Assembly: GCA_013151115.1 (NCBI GenBank) | Contig: JAADIW010000103.1 | Span: forward strand, 1 to 9,801 | Source: Caldisericota bacterium | GTDB lineage: Bacteria > Bipolaricaulota > Bipolaricaulia > Bipolaricaulales > Bipolaricaulaceae | Reading direction: 5' to 3' | DNA: 9,801 nucleotides | Part shown: piece by piece, positions 1-5,174 of the stretch | How the letters are laid out: each line of letters begins with the position of its first letter | Numbering within the stretch: position 1 is the stretch's first letter | Notes under the pieces: model-generated | Told to the model about the DNA's origin: nothing | Seen by the model: the letters and a program-made list of their open reading frames with translations, nothing else | Databases searched by the model: none | Made by a program: the position numbers and the translations under genes

Positions 1-168
1 TTCCTGGCGGACCATCCCGAGCTCCGCCGCCGGCTGGGGGAAATCTTCCTCCGGCACTGGCGCGGGAAGTTCACGAAGCCCCGGTATGGGGCCTGGCCGG
101 AGAGGATGCGGCTTGAACGGGAGAAATGGGGCAAGCGCAGGATCGAGGAACTGTTCCTGCGGGACTGA
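1..168 (+). CDS. C-terminal fragment of unrecognised protein
   Basis: The window opens inside an open frame that runs 55 codons to a TGA at 166-168. The fragment is rich in charged and aromatic residues (Arg, Glu, Trp, Phe) and ends RIEELFLRD. It has no membrane segment and no motif I recognise. High G/C at third codon positions, continuing up to the stop, supports this as the real reading frame, whereas the overlapping ComEA-like frame lacks this bias before position 168. The start lies outside the window, so no function is assigned. Confidence 0.55.
   Translation, partial: FLADHPELRRRLGEIFLRHWRGKFTKPRYGAWPERMRLEREKWGKRRIEELFLRD
99..106 (+). promoter_or_regulatory. Possible Shine-Dalgarno for ComEA-like gene
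   Basis: The purine run GGAGAGGA lies six bases before a TTG at 113 that is in frame with the ComEA-like protein. It lies inside the preceding gene. It favours TTG 113 over ATG 86, which has no purine-rich leader, but it is not conclusive. Confidence 0.35.
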
Positions 169-538
169 CCTCCGCTTCCGCGTCGCGGCCTTCCTCTCCT
201 TCCTCCTCGTCCTCTACGCCGGCATCCTGCTGATCCCGACGGGGGAGGCGCCGGGGCCGCCCGCCGCCCGGACCCTCGTCTTAGAGCTGGAGATCGCCCC
301 GGTGGAGTTCGCGGAGAGACGCCCGTTGGACTTGAACACCGCCACCGCCGCGGACCTGGAACGACTCCCGGGCATCGGGCCCGAACTCGCCCGCCGGATC
401 GTGGCCTATCGCGAGGCCCACGGCCCGTTCGCGGCCGTGGAGGACCTCCTCCAGGTGGAGGGCATCGGTCCGGTAACGTTGGAGCGGATCCGGGACCTCG
501 TCACGGTTGGGGAACCGGTGACCGGGCCTCCACCGTGA
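113..538 (+). CDS. comEA: ComEA-like helix-hairpin-helix protein
   Basis: Probable membrane-anchored DNA-binding protein of the ComEA family, which binds incoming double-stranded DNA at the cell surface during natural transformation. Counting from TTG 113 (141 aa), residues about 24-42 form one hydrophobic membrane segment, a linker follows, and residues about 70-133 form the ComEA HhH domain. That domain begins with the family's LNTA motif and carries two hairpins, PGIGP (86-90) and EGIGP (116-120), around the helix RRIVAYREAHGPF. The start is uncertain: TTG 113 overlaps the upstream gene by 56 nt, and codon bias becomes typical only after position 168. Its 3' end overlaps the convergent phosphoesterase gene by 38 nt. 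No other competence gene is visible, so a role in DNA uptake is inferred from the family. Some short HhH proteins of this type have other DNA-binding roles. Confidence 0.85.
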   Translation: MNGRNGASAGSRNCSCGTDLRFRVAAFLSFLLVLYAGILLIPTGEAPGPPAARTLVLELEIAPVEFAERRPLDLNTATAADLERLPGIGPELARRIVAYREAHGPFAAVEDLLQVEGIGPVTLERIRDLVTVGEPVTGPPP

Positions 539-1691
539 ACCGCTCGAGCGGTTCCGCCTCCACGGGCACCACCTCTCCCTCCTCCTCCCCGAGCGGGACC
601 CGGGCCACGGGCACCATCTCCACCTCAGCGGCGTCCCGGGTCACCCGAACGCGCATGTAATGGAGGAGGAGCTGCGCGGAGAAGACCCCGCCTTCAACGG
701 GCTCCCCCAGGGGGTACGCCGGAGCCCCACCTCCGCCCGTGGTGACGTAATGGACTCCGTCCCGGACGATGTGTTCGTAGGCGTGTACGTGGCCACAGAA
801 CACGATGTCCACCCCCGTCTCGACGAAGATGGGGTGCCAGAGCTTGGCCAGGCCCTCGTTACCACCGTAGTAGAGATCGGAGCTGTAGAGGGGATGGTGG
901 AAGAACACGAACTTGAACCGGGCGTCCTGGGAGAGCACTTCCTTGAGCCACTCGGTCTCCGCCCGGAGGCCGGTGAACTGGAGATACTGGGTGTTCGAGT
1001 CCAACCCCACGAAGAGGACGTCGCCCCAACGGAAGCTCCACCACTGTTCCCCCTTCTTGCCCCCCGCGCCGGGGAGCTCGAAGAGCCTGTAGTAGGAGAG
1101 GCTGTTGCGTTCGTGGTTGCCGAGCACGGGGAAGAAGAGCGCGGAGAGGAAGAGCCGGCGCCCCGAGGAGAAGAACGCGTCCCACTCGCCCTCCATCGGC
1201 GATTCGATGAGATCGCCGGTGTGAACCACGAAGGCCGCGTCCTCCTCGGCCATGCGGTCGGCCACTATGCGGTGACGGTCGTAGAAGGTGCGGGTATCGC
1301 CGTAGACCAGGAAGGTGAACGGCGTGAACCCCTCGGGGGGTGTGACGAAGCGCCCCGGGGGCGTGCGGGAACCGTCGGCGAGGGCGATGCGATAGACGTA
1401 GCGGGTGCCCGGTTCGAGCCCGGCGAGCCTGACGTGGACGGGCCCGTCCACGGGGGAGAACGCGGCCGCCGCCACGGGGCCCTCGTCCGCGGGCCCGTAC
1501 AGGACCTCGCCCCCCGCGGGGGGATCGAGCTGAAACGATACGATCACGGCATCGCCCACCGCCGAGGTCCAAGGGCCCCGGACGAGGGCGGGGGGAAAGC
1601 CCTCGCCCATCGGGCCACGGCGGAACAGCCCCACCGCGGCCAGGAGCCCGATCGTTATCAGAACGGCGAGGAATATCCATTTCTTGTCCAT
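501..1691 (-). CDS. Membrane-anchored metallophosphoesterase (PAP-like)
   Basis: Predicted extracytoplasmic calcineurin-like metallophosphoesterase of 396 aa. Residues about 4-22 are a hydrophobic signal anchor after MDKK. Residues about 38-117 resemble the fibronectin-III-like domain found before purple acid phosphatase catalytic domains (GLEPGTRYVYRI is typical). Residues about 123-330 hold the two-metal site in order: YGDTR (130-134), HTGDL (157-161), GNHE (191-194), HHP (265-267) and GHVHAYEH (300-307). The Tyr of the classical PAP motif GDxxY is absent (GDLIE), so the iron-tyrosinate centre of true purple acid phosphatases is not expected. Substrate cannot be told; phosphomonoesters or nucleotides are usual. 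The start at 1691 is chosen because AAGGAGG precedes it and the signal anchor follows at once; the frame stays open upstream but lacks coding character. Confidence 0.88.
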   Translation of the reverse strand: MDKKWIFLAVLITIGLLAAVGLFRRGPMGEGFPPALVRGPWTSAVGDAVIVSFQLDPPAGGEVLYGPADEGPVAAAAFSPVDGPVHVRLAGLEPGTRYVYRIALADGSRTPPGRFVTPPEGFTPFTFLVYGDTRTFYDRHRIVADRMAEEDAAFVVHTGDLIESPMEGEWDAFFSSGRRLFLSALFFPVLGNHERNSLSYYRLFELPGAGGKKGEQWWSFRWGDVLFVGLDSNTQYLQFTGLRAETEWLKEVLSQDARFKFVFFHHPLYSSDLYYGGNEGLAKLWHPIFVETGVDIVFCGHVHAYEHIVRDGVHYVTTGGGGAPAYPLGEPVEGGVFSAQLLLHYMRVRVTRDAAEVEMVPVARVPLGEEEGEVVPVEAEPLERFTVEARSPVPQP

Positions 1692-1696
1692 ACACA

Positions 1697-1706
1697 CTCC
1701 CTCCTT
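1697..1706 (-). promoter_or_regulatory. Shine-Dalgarno of phosphoesterase gene
   Basis: Read on the minus strand this is AAGGAGGGAG, ending five bases before the ATG at 1691-1689. It fixes the start and rules out the longer frame extending to 1874. Confidence 0.8.
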
Positions 1707-1713
1707 CGCCCCG

Positions 1714-1742
1714 AGGATAAGGGCCCCACCCTTCCTCCGCAA
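1714..1742 (-). promoter_or_regulatory. Weak candidate promoter for phosphoesterase
   Basis: On the minus strand TTGCGG (1742-1737) and TATCCT (1719-1714) are separated by 17 bp. The matches to consensus are modest (3/6 and 4/6). Transcription would begin almost at the Shine-Dalgarno, giving a very short leader, so this is only a candidate. Confidence 0.25.
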
Positions 1743-1792
1743 AACCCTCATATTTTCAGGGACCCCGCGAATGCACTTCCCCTCGGGTTCTT

Positions 1793-1821
1793 TTGCCTGG
1801 GAGGGATCCCGTGGATATACT
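1793..1821 (+). promoter_or_regulatory. Sigma-70-type promoter of EF-G-like operon
   Basis: A -35 element TTGCCT (1793-1798) and a -10 element TATACT (1816-1821) are separated by exactly 17 bp, matching consensus at 4/6 and 5/6. The expected transcript start is near 1828, just before the Shine-Dalgarno-like GGGGTGAT (1843-1850). This supports ATG 1855 as the translation start, since upstream in-frame ATGs would not be on the mRNA. Confidence 0.65.
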
Positions 1822-1854
1822 CCGCAGGAATCCGCTTCGATCGGGGTGATGTGG

Positions 1855-3810
1855 ATGGGGCAAACTCGGAACATCGGTTTCGTAGGTCATTCTGGCTCCG
1901 GCAAGACGACGCTCGCGGCCGCGCTCCTGGAGAAGGCGGGGGAGAAGGAGATCCAGCTGGACGCCTCCCCCGAGGAGAAGAGGCGCGGGTATTCCATCGA
2001 TCTCGCGGTCTGCTCGTGTAACTGGAAGGATACCAAGTTCAACCTGCTCGTGGCCCCCGGGCTCGGCGAGTTCATCGAGGAGACGATCAAGGCCACGTAC
2101 ACCGCGGACCTCGTGGTGCTGGTGGTCCACGGGGAGAAGCCGGTGGAGGTGGTCACGGAGCAGGCGTGGGAGATCCTGACCAAGGCCGGGAAGCCCGTGG
2201 TGGTCTTCGTCAACATGATGGATCGCCCCGAGGCGGATCCGGACAAGGCCCTTGACGCCCTGCGCGAGGGGCTGGGCGCGAGTTTCTGGCCCGTCCAGTG
2301 GCCCATAAAGGAGGGCGGGCAATTGGTGGGGGTCGTGGACCTCCTGAGCGGCGCGGCTACGGGACCGAAGGGGAAGATCCCGGTGCCCGAGGGGATCCAG
2401 GGCCGCGTGGAGGAGTTGAGGGCCCAGCTCGTGGAGGAGATCGCCTCCCTGGACGACGCCCTGGCGGAGAAGTTCCTGAGCGACGAGGAGATCACCGCCG
2501 AGGAGCTCGCCTCCGCCCTGGCCGCGGGGGTCGCCGAGGGGACCTTCGTCCCGGTGCTGTGGGGTTCCGCCACGGGCGGAGTGGGGGTCGCCGAGCTCCT
2601 GGAAGCGCTCCGGGCCCTGGCCCCCGCCCCCGAGATCGAAGACGTGCCGCGCCTGTGGGCCTTCAACATCCTCTCCGACCCGTACCTCGGCCGGATCGCG
2701 TTCGTGCGGGTGACCGGGGGCGAGCTCGCGGAGGGCAACGCTTGGGTCCACCTGCGCACGGGAAATAAGGTCCAGATACGCGATATCTATACTCTCCGCG
2801 GTACGAAACTGGAGAAGTCCGGGAAGGCGGCGGGGGGCGATATCGCCGCCCTGGGCAAGCTCGAGGACATCGCCCTCGGCGACACCATCGCCGTGGAGGG
2901 GGCGGAGCCCTATCCCCAACCGCCGTTCCCCAAGCCCGTCTTCTCCCGCGCCGTCTACCCGAAGTCCCAGGGGGATGAGGAGAAGCTCTCCACCGCCATG
3001 CGGGACATCGTGTCCACCAAGGCCACCCTCGAGTTCGAGCGCGACAACGTGACGAAGGAGGCGATCCTCGCGGGGATGGGCGACGTACAGCTCGATGTGG
3101 TACGGGAGCGCCTGAAGAACCGCTACAACGTGGAGGTGGAGCTCCGCATCCCCAAGATCCCGTACCTCGAGACGATCAGGAAACAGGCCACCGCCCAGTA
3201 CCGCCATAAGAAGCAGACCGGTGGACACGGCCAGTTCGGCGAGGTGCACCTGCGCATCGAGCCCCTCCCCCGGGGCGAGGGCTTCCAGTTCGTGGACGAG
3301 ACGAAGGGGGGCGTCATCCCCCAGCAGTTCATCCCGGGGGTGGAGAAAGGGGTGCGCGAGGCGATGCAGGAGGGGGTGCTCGCCGGTTACCCCATGGTGG
3401 ACATCAAGGCCGTGGTGTTCTACGGGATGTACCACCCGGTGGACTCCTCCGAGCTCTCGTTCAAGATCGCCGCGCGCCAGGCGTTCAAGCTCGCCGCCGA
3501 GAAGGCGGAGCCGGCGTTGCTCGAGCCGATCATGCTCCTCACCGTGACCGCCCCCGAGGCCTTTACCGGCGATATCATCTCGGACCTGAACGCGCGCCGG
3601 GGGAAGGTGCTCGGGATGGAGTCGCAGGACGGGAAGACGGTCGTCAAGGCGGAGGTGCCCCTGGCCGAGCTCCTCTCCTATGCCCTGGACCTCAAATCCA
3701 TGACCCAGGGGCGGGCCACCTTCCAGATGGAATTCCTCCGCTACGACTTCGTGCCCGCACAGCTCCAGGAGAAGATCGTGGCGGAGGCGAAAGCCTCCCA
3801 TGAAGGTTAG
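1855..3810 (+). CDS. EF-G-like protein with degenerate GTPase domain
   Basis: Paralogue of elongation factor G (651 aa; canonical EF-G is about 690-700), resembling the EF-G-2/EF-G-like group. The P-loop GHSGSGKT (11-18) is intact. The other G motifs are altered: RRGYSI (43-48) replaces RGITI, with Ser for the Mg-binding Thr; VAPGL (66-70) replaces DTPGH, losing both the Asp and the catalytic-loop His; NMMD (120-123) replaces NKxD. A GSA typical of G5 is present (237-239). The segment between P-loop and switch I is also shortened. Domains II-V look intact, including the domain IV loop with HKKQTGGHGQFG (451-462) and the domain V motif SDLNARRGKVLGM (576-588). It probably binds the ribosome, but GTP hydrolysis may be weak or absent. 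A canonical fusA is expected elsewhere in the genome. It leads a three-gene operon and overlaps the next gene by 11 nt. ATG 1855 was chosen from the promoter, the GGGGTGAT leader and homology beginning at RNIGFVGHSG. Confidence 0.9.
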   Translation: MGQTRNIGFVGHSGSGKTTLAAALLEKAGEKEIQLDASPEEKRRGYSIDLAVCSCNWKDTKFNLLVAPGLGEFIEETIKATYTADLVVLVVHGEKPVEVVTEQAWEILTKAGKPVVVFVNMMDRPEADPDKALDALREGLGASFWPVQWPIKEGGQLVGVVDLLSGAATGPKGKIPVPEGIQGRVEELRAQLVEEIASLDDALAEKFLSDEEITAEELASALAAGVAEGTFVPVLWGSATGGVGVAELLEALRALAPAPEIEDVPRLWAFNILSDPYLGRIAFVRVTGGELAEGNAWVHLRTGNKVQIRDIYTLRGTKLEKSGKAAGGDIAALGKLEDIALGDTIAVEGAEPYPQPPFPKPVFSRAVYPKSQGDEEKLSTAMRDIVSTKATLEFERDNVTKEAILAGMGDVQLDVVRERLKNRYNVEVELRIPKIPYLETIRKQATAQYRHKKQTGGHGQFGEVHLRIEPLPRGEGFQFVDETKGGVIPQQFIPGVEKGVREAMQEGVLAGYPMVDIKAVVFYGMYHPVDSSELSFKIAARQAFKLAAEKAEPALLEPIMLLTVTAPEAFTGDIISDLNARRGKVLGMESQDGKTVVKAEVPLAELLSYALDLKSMTQGRATFQMEFLRYDFVPAQLQEKIVAEAKASHEG

Positions 3811-4357
3811 GGCGTGGATGGAACCCGATCCCCCCACGGTGCTCGCTGAGACGCCGGTGGAGGAAGCGCAGCGGCTCGCCCAGGACCTGGGGCTCGCCCT
3901 GGTCCTGGTGGTGGACGCGGACGGCCGGCTCGTCGGGTTCCTCACGCGGAAGGCCCTGGACGCCGCCCCGCGGCCCGAGCTCCCCGCGGGGAAGCTCGCG
4001 GCCCAGCCCACCGTGGTCCTCCAGGCCGACGACCCGGTGGAGCGGGCCCTGGCCCTCCTGGTGGACCGGTACGCGGTCCTGCCGGTGTTGGATGGGGAGC
4101 GACTGGTGGGCGTGATCACCCGCGGGGGCGCGCTCCGCGCCCTGGTGCGGATGACCGGCATCGGGGAGGAGGGGACGCGGATCCGCCTGAAGCTGGACGA
4201 CCATCGGGAACTCTACCGTGCCCTCGCGGTCCTCTCGCGCTGGGAGCTCGAGCTCGTCTCCGTAACCCGGGGCGAGGAGGGGGAGGTGGTCCTCCACGTG
4301 CGTGGCCTCGAGGACCGGGAGGGCCTCATGCGGGAGCTGGAGGAGGCGTTGGGATGA
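3800..4357 (+). CDS. CBS-pair protein with C-terminal ACT-like domain
   Basis: A 185 aa cytoplasmic protein with two CBS motifs and a probable ACT-like tail. CBS1 spans about residues 7-55 (the strand ALVLVVDADGRLVGFLTRK is characteristic). CBS2 spans about 64-118 (YAVLPVLDGERLVGVITR). Residues about 124-184 have a beta-alpha-beta pattern (TRIRLKL, a helix with HRELYRALAVLS, then ELVSVTR and VVLHVRGL) typical of ACT domains. CBS pairs bind adenine nucleotides and ACT domains bind small ligands such as amino acids, so it is likely a ligand-sensing regulator. The layout recalls AcuB-type proteins. It overlaps the EF-G-like gene by 11 nt and the YjbQ-family gene by 4 nt, implying translational coupling. 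Its ligand and target are unknown. GGAGG at 3783-3787 is rather far from the ATG (12 nt), consistent with coupled translation. Confidence 0.85.
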   Translation: MKVRAWMEPDPPTVLAETPVEEAQRLAQDLGLALVLVVDADGRLVGFLTRKALDAAPRPELPAGKLAAQPTVVLQADDPVERALALLVDRYAVLPVLDGERLVGVITRGGALRALVRMTGIGEEGTRIRLKLDDHRELYRALAVLSRWELELVSVTRGEEGEVVLHVRGLEDREGLMRELEEALG

Positions 4358-4773
4358 GGCACGTGGAGATCACCGTCTCCACCCGCGCCCACGATGAGGT
4401 CCTGGATATCACGGGGAGGGTGGAGGAGGCGATCCGGGAGCTGGGGCTTGCCGAGGGGTTCGTGGTCCTCTTCTGTCCGCACACCACCGCCGCCCTCACC
4501 GTGAACGAGGCGGCCGACCCCGATGTCCGCCACGACGTGAACGCCGCCATGGCGGCCATGGTCCCCGGGATCCCCTTCCGCCACGCGGAGGGGAACTCCC
4601 CCGCCCACTTCCGCTCGGCGCTGTTGGGCCCGACGCTGATGCTCCCCGTGGAGGGGGGGAGGCTGGCGCTGGGCACGTGGCAGGGGGTGTACTTCTGCGA
4701 GTTCGACGGGCCGCGGCGCCGCCGCGTTCGGGTCTATTCCCTCCCCGTTGACCGGGCCGGAGGGCCGGCATAG
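4354..4773 (+). CDS. yjbQ: YjbQ/UPF0047 family protein
   Basis: A 139 aa member of the YjbQ (UPF0047) family, small proteins with reported weak thiamin-phosphate synthase activity; the true role is unsettled. Family hallmarks are present in order: CPHTTAALTVNE (41-52), HAEGNSPAHFRSALLGP (77-93), the strand LPVEGGRLALGTWQGVYFCEF (97-117) and FDGPRRRRV (117-125). The conserved His and Glu residues (H43, E52, H77, H85) likely bind a metal or phosphate. It starts in an ATGA overlap with the CBS/ACT gene and is the last gene of that operon. Its TAG stop is also the first three bases of the -10 element of the downstream tRNA promoter. Confidence 0.92.
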   Translation: MRHVEITVSTRAHDEVLDITGRVEEAIRELGLAEGFVVLFCPHTTAALTVNEAADPDVRHDVNAAMAAMVPGIPFRHAEGNSPAHFRSALLGPTLMLPVEGGRLALGTWQGVYFCEFDGPRRRRVRVYSLPVDRAGGPA

Positions 4774-4776
4774 AAT
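4748..4776 (+). promoter_or_regulatory. Promoter of tRNA-Thr(TGT)
   Basis: TTGACC (4748-4753) and TAGAAT (4771-4776) are separated by 17 bp, each matching sigma-70 consensus at 5/6. The element lies in the last codons of the YjbQ gene and its -10 includes that gene's stop codon. The expected start near 4783 gives a leader of a few bases before the tRNA at 4789. This is one of the strongest promoters in the window. Confidence 0.75.
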
Positions 4777-4788
4777 CCGGTTTCGGGA

Positions 4789-4861
4789 GCCCGTGTAGCT
4801 CAATCGGTAGAGCGTCCGCCTTGTAAGCGGAGGGTTGCCCGTTCGAGTCGGGCCACGGGCT
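4789..4861 (+). tRNA. tRNA-Thr (anticodon TGT)
   Basis: A full cloverleaf folds by hand. The acceptor stem is GCCCGTG (4789-4795) with CACGGGC (4854-4860). The D stem is GCTC/GAGC. The anticodon stem is TCCGC/GCGGA around loop CTTGTAA, giving anticodon TGT at 4822-4824. The T stem is GCCCG/CGGGC around TTCGAGT. The discriminator base is T4861, and CCA is not encoded, so it must be added after transcription. It reads ACA codons. Confidence 0.97.
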
Positions 4862-4864
4862 TTA

Positions 4865-4881
4865 GCCTCGCGGAGCGAGGC
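4865..4881 (+). other. Perfect GC-rich hairpin after tRNA-Thr(TGT)
   Basis: GCCTCGC (4865-4871) and GCGAGGC (4875-4881) form a perfect 7 bp stem around GGA. No clear T-run follows (GGTAAAATTTC), so it is not a standard intrinsic terminator. It could aid 3' processing of the tRNA or separate the two tRNA transcripts. It directly precedes a -10-like hexamer. Confidence 0.5.
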
Positions 4882-4883
4882 GG

Positions 4884-4889
4884 TAAAAT
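4884..4889 (+). promoter_or_regulatory. -10-like hexamer before tRNA-Tyr
   Basis: TAAAAT (5/6 to TATAAT) ends 11 nt before tRNA-Tyr. The -35 position at 17 bp spacing holds TTTAGC, a weak match. It is listed because the same hexamer recurs at a similar place before other tRNAs here. Confidence 0.45.
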
Positions 4890-4900
4890 TTCAACGTCCT

Positions 4901-4987
4901 GGAGGGGTAGCGAAGCGGTCAAACGCACCGGGCTGTAAACCCGGCGGCTTGAGGCCTTCGGGGGTTCGAATCCCTCCCCCTCCACCA
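4901..4987 (+). tRNA. tRNA-Tyr (anticodon GTA), CCA encoded
   Basis: Class II tRNA with a long variable arm (about 4945-4959). The acceptor stem is GGAGGGG (4901-4907) with CCCCTCC (4977-4983). The anticodon stem is CCGGG/CCCGG around CTGTAAA, giving GTA at 4935-4937. The T stem is GGGGG/CCCTC with one G-T pair around TTCGAAT. Discriminator A4984 is followed by an encoded CCA at 4985-4987. Confidence 0.97.
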
Positions 4988-4989
4988 GG

Positions 4990-5018
4990 TTGTTGTGTTG
5001 CGTTTGGAGAGGTAAAAT
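4990..5018 (+). promoter_or_regulatory. Candidate promoter of tRNA-Thr(GGT)/tuf
   Basis: TTGTTG (4990-4995) and TAAAAT (5013-5018) are 17 bp apart, with matches of 3/6 and 5/6. The element sits just after tRNA-Tyr and 16 nt before tRNA-Thr(GGT). It could drive that tRNA and, by read-through, tuf. Confidence 0.5.
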
Positions 5019-5034
5019 GCGGATCTGCGGGGGT

Positions 5035-5111
5035 GCCCGTGTAGCTCAGACGGCCAGAGCGCACCCTTGGTAAGGGTGAGGTCGGCGGTTCGAATCCGCC
5101 CGCGGGCTCCA
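5035..5111 (+). tRNA. tRNA-Thr (anticodon GGT), CCA encoded
   Basis: The acceptor stem is GCCCGTG (5035-5041) with CGCGGGC (5101-5107), including one T-G pair. The D stem is GCTC/GAGC. The anticodon stem is CACCC/GGGTG around TTGGTAA, giving GGT at 5069-5071. The T stem is GGCGG/CCGCC around TTCGAAT. Discriminator T5108 is followed by an encoded CCA (5109-5111). It reads ACC and ACT codons. It lies 63 nt before tuf, as thrT lies before tufB in Escherichia coli. Confidence 0.97.
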
Positions 5112-5115
5112 GCAC

Positions 5116-5140
5116 GGAGCGCTCTCGCTCCATAATTTTT
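5116..5140 (+). terminator. Terminator-like hairpin between tRNA-Thr and tuf
   Basis: GGAGCG (5116-5121) and CGCTCC (5126-5131) form a perfect 6 bp stem with a CTCT loop, followed by ATAA and then TTTTT (5136-5140). The T-run is offset by four bases, so it may be a partial terminator, an attenuator that separates tRNA from tuf mRNA levels, or a processing hairpin. No convincing separate tuf promoter was found after it. Confidence 0.45.
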
Positions 5141-5174
5141 GCCACGCCAATAACAGCAAGGAGGTAGGATAGGG

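Noticed and set aside
1711..1790. AT-rich imperfect palindrome CCCT..AGGG as an operator
   Set aside because: The symmetry extends over only four clear base pairs, too weak to claim a regulator site.
1684..1854. N-terminal extension of the EF-G-like protein from ATG 1684
   Set aside because: The frame is open, but the promoter at 1793-1821 lies inside it, the peptide has no family similarity, and the conserved N-terminus begins at 1855.
660..2021. A 453-codon plus-strand open frame
   Set aside because: It is antisense to the metallophosphoesterase, whose metal-binding motifs are intact, and it then runs out of frame into the EF-G-like gene.
1756..4161. An 801-codon open frame on the minus strand
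   Set aside because: It mirrors the EF-G-like and CBS/ACT genes, which show clear family motifs on the plus strand. Its own composition is that of an antisense shadow.
4754..4788. GGGCCGG repeats and CCGG-rich short palindromes before tRNA-Thr
   Set aside because: They are short GC-rich repeats within a promoter spacer and a coding end, and are expected by chance at this base composition.
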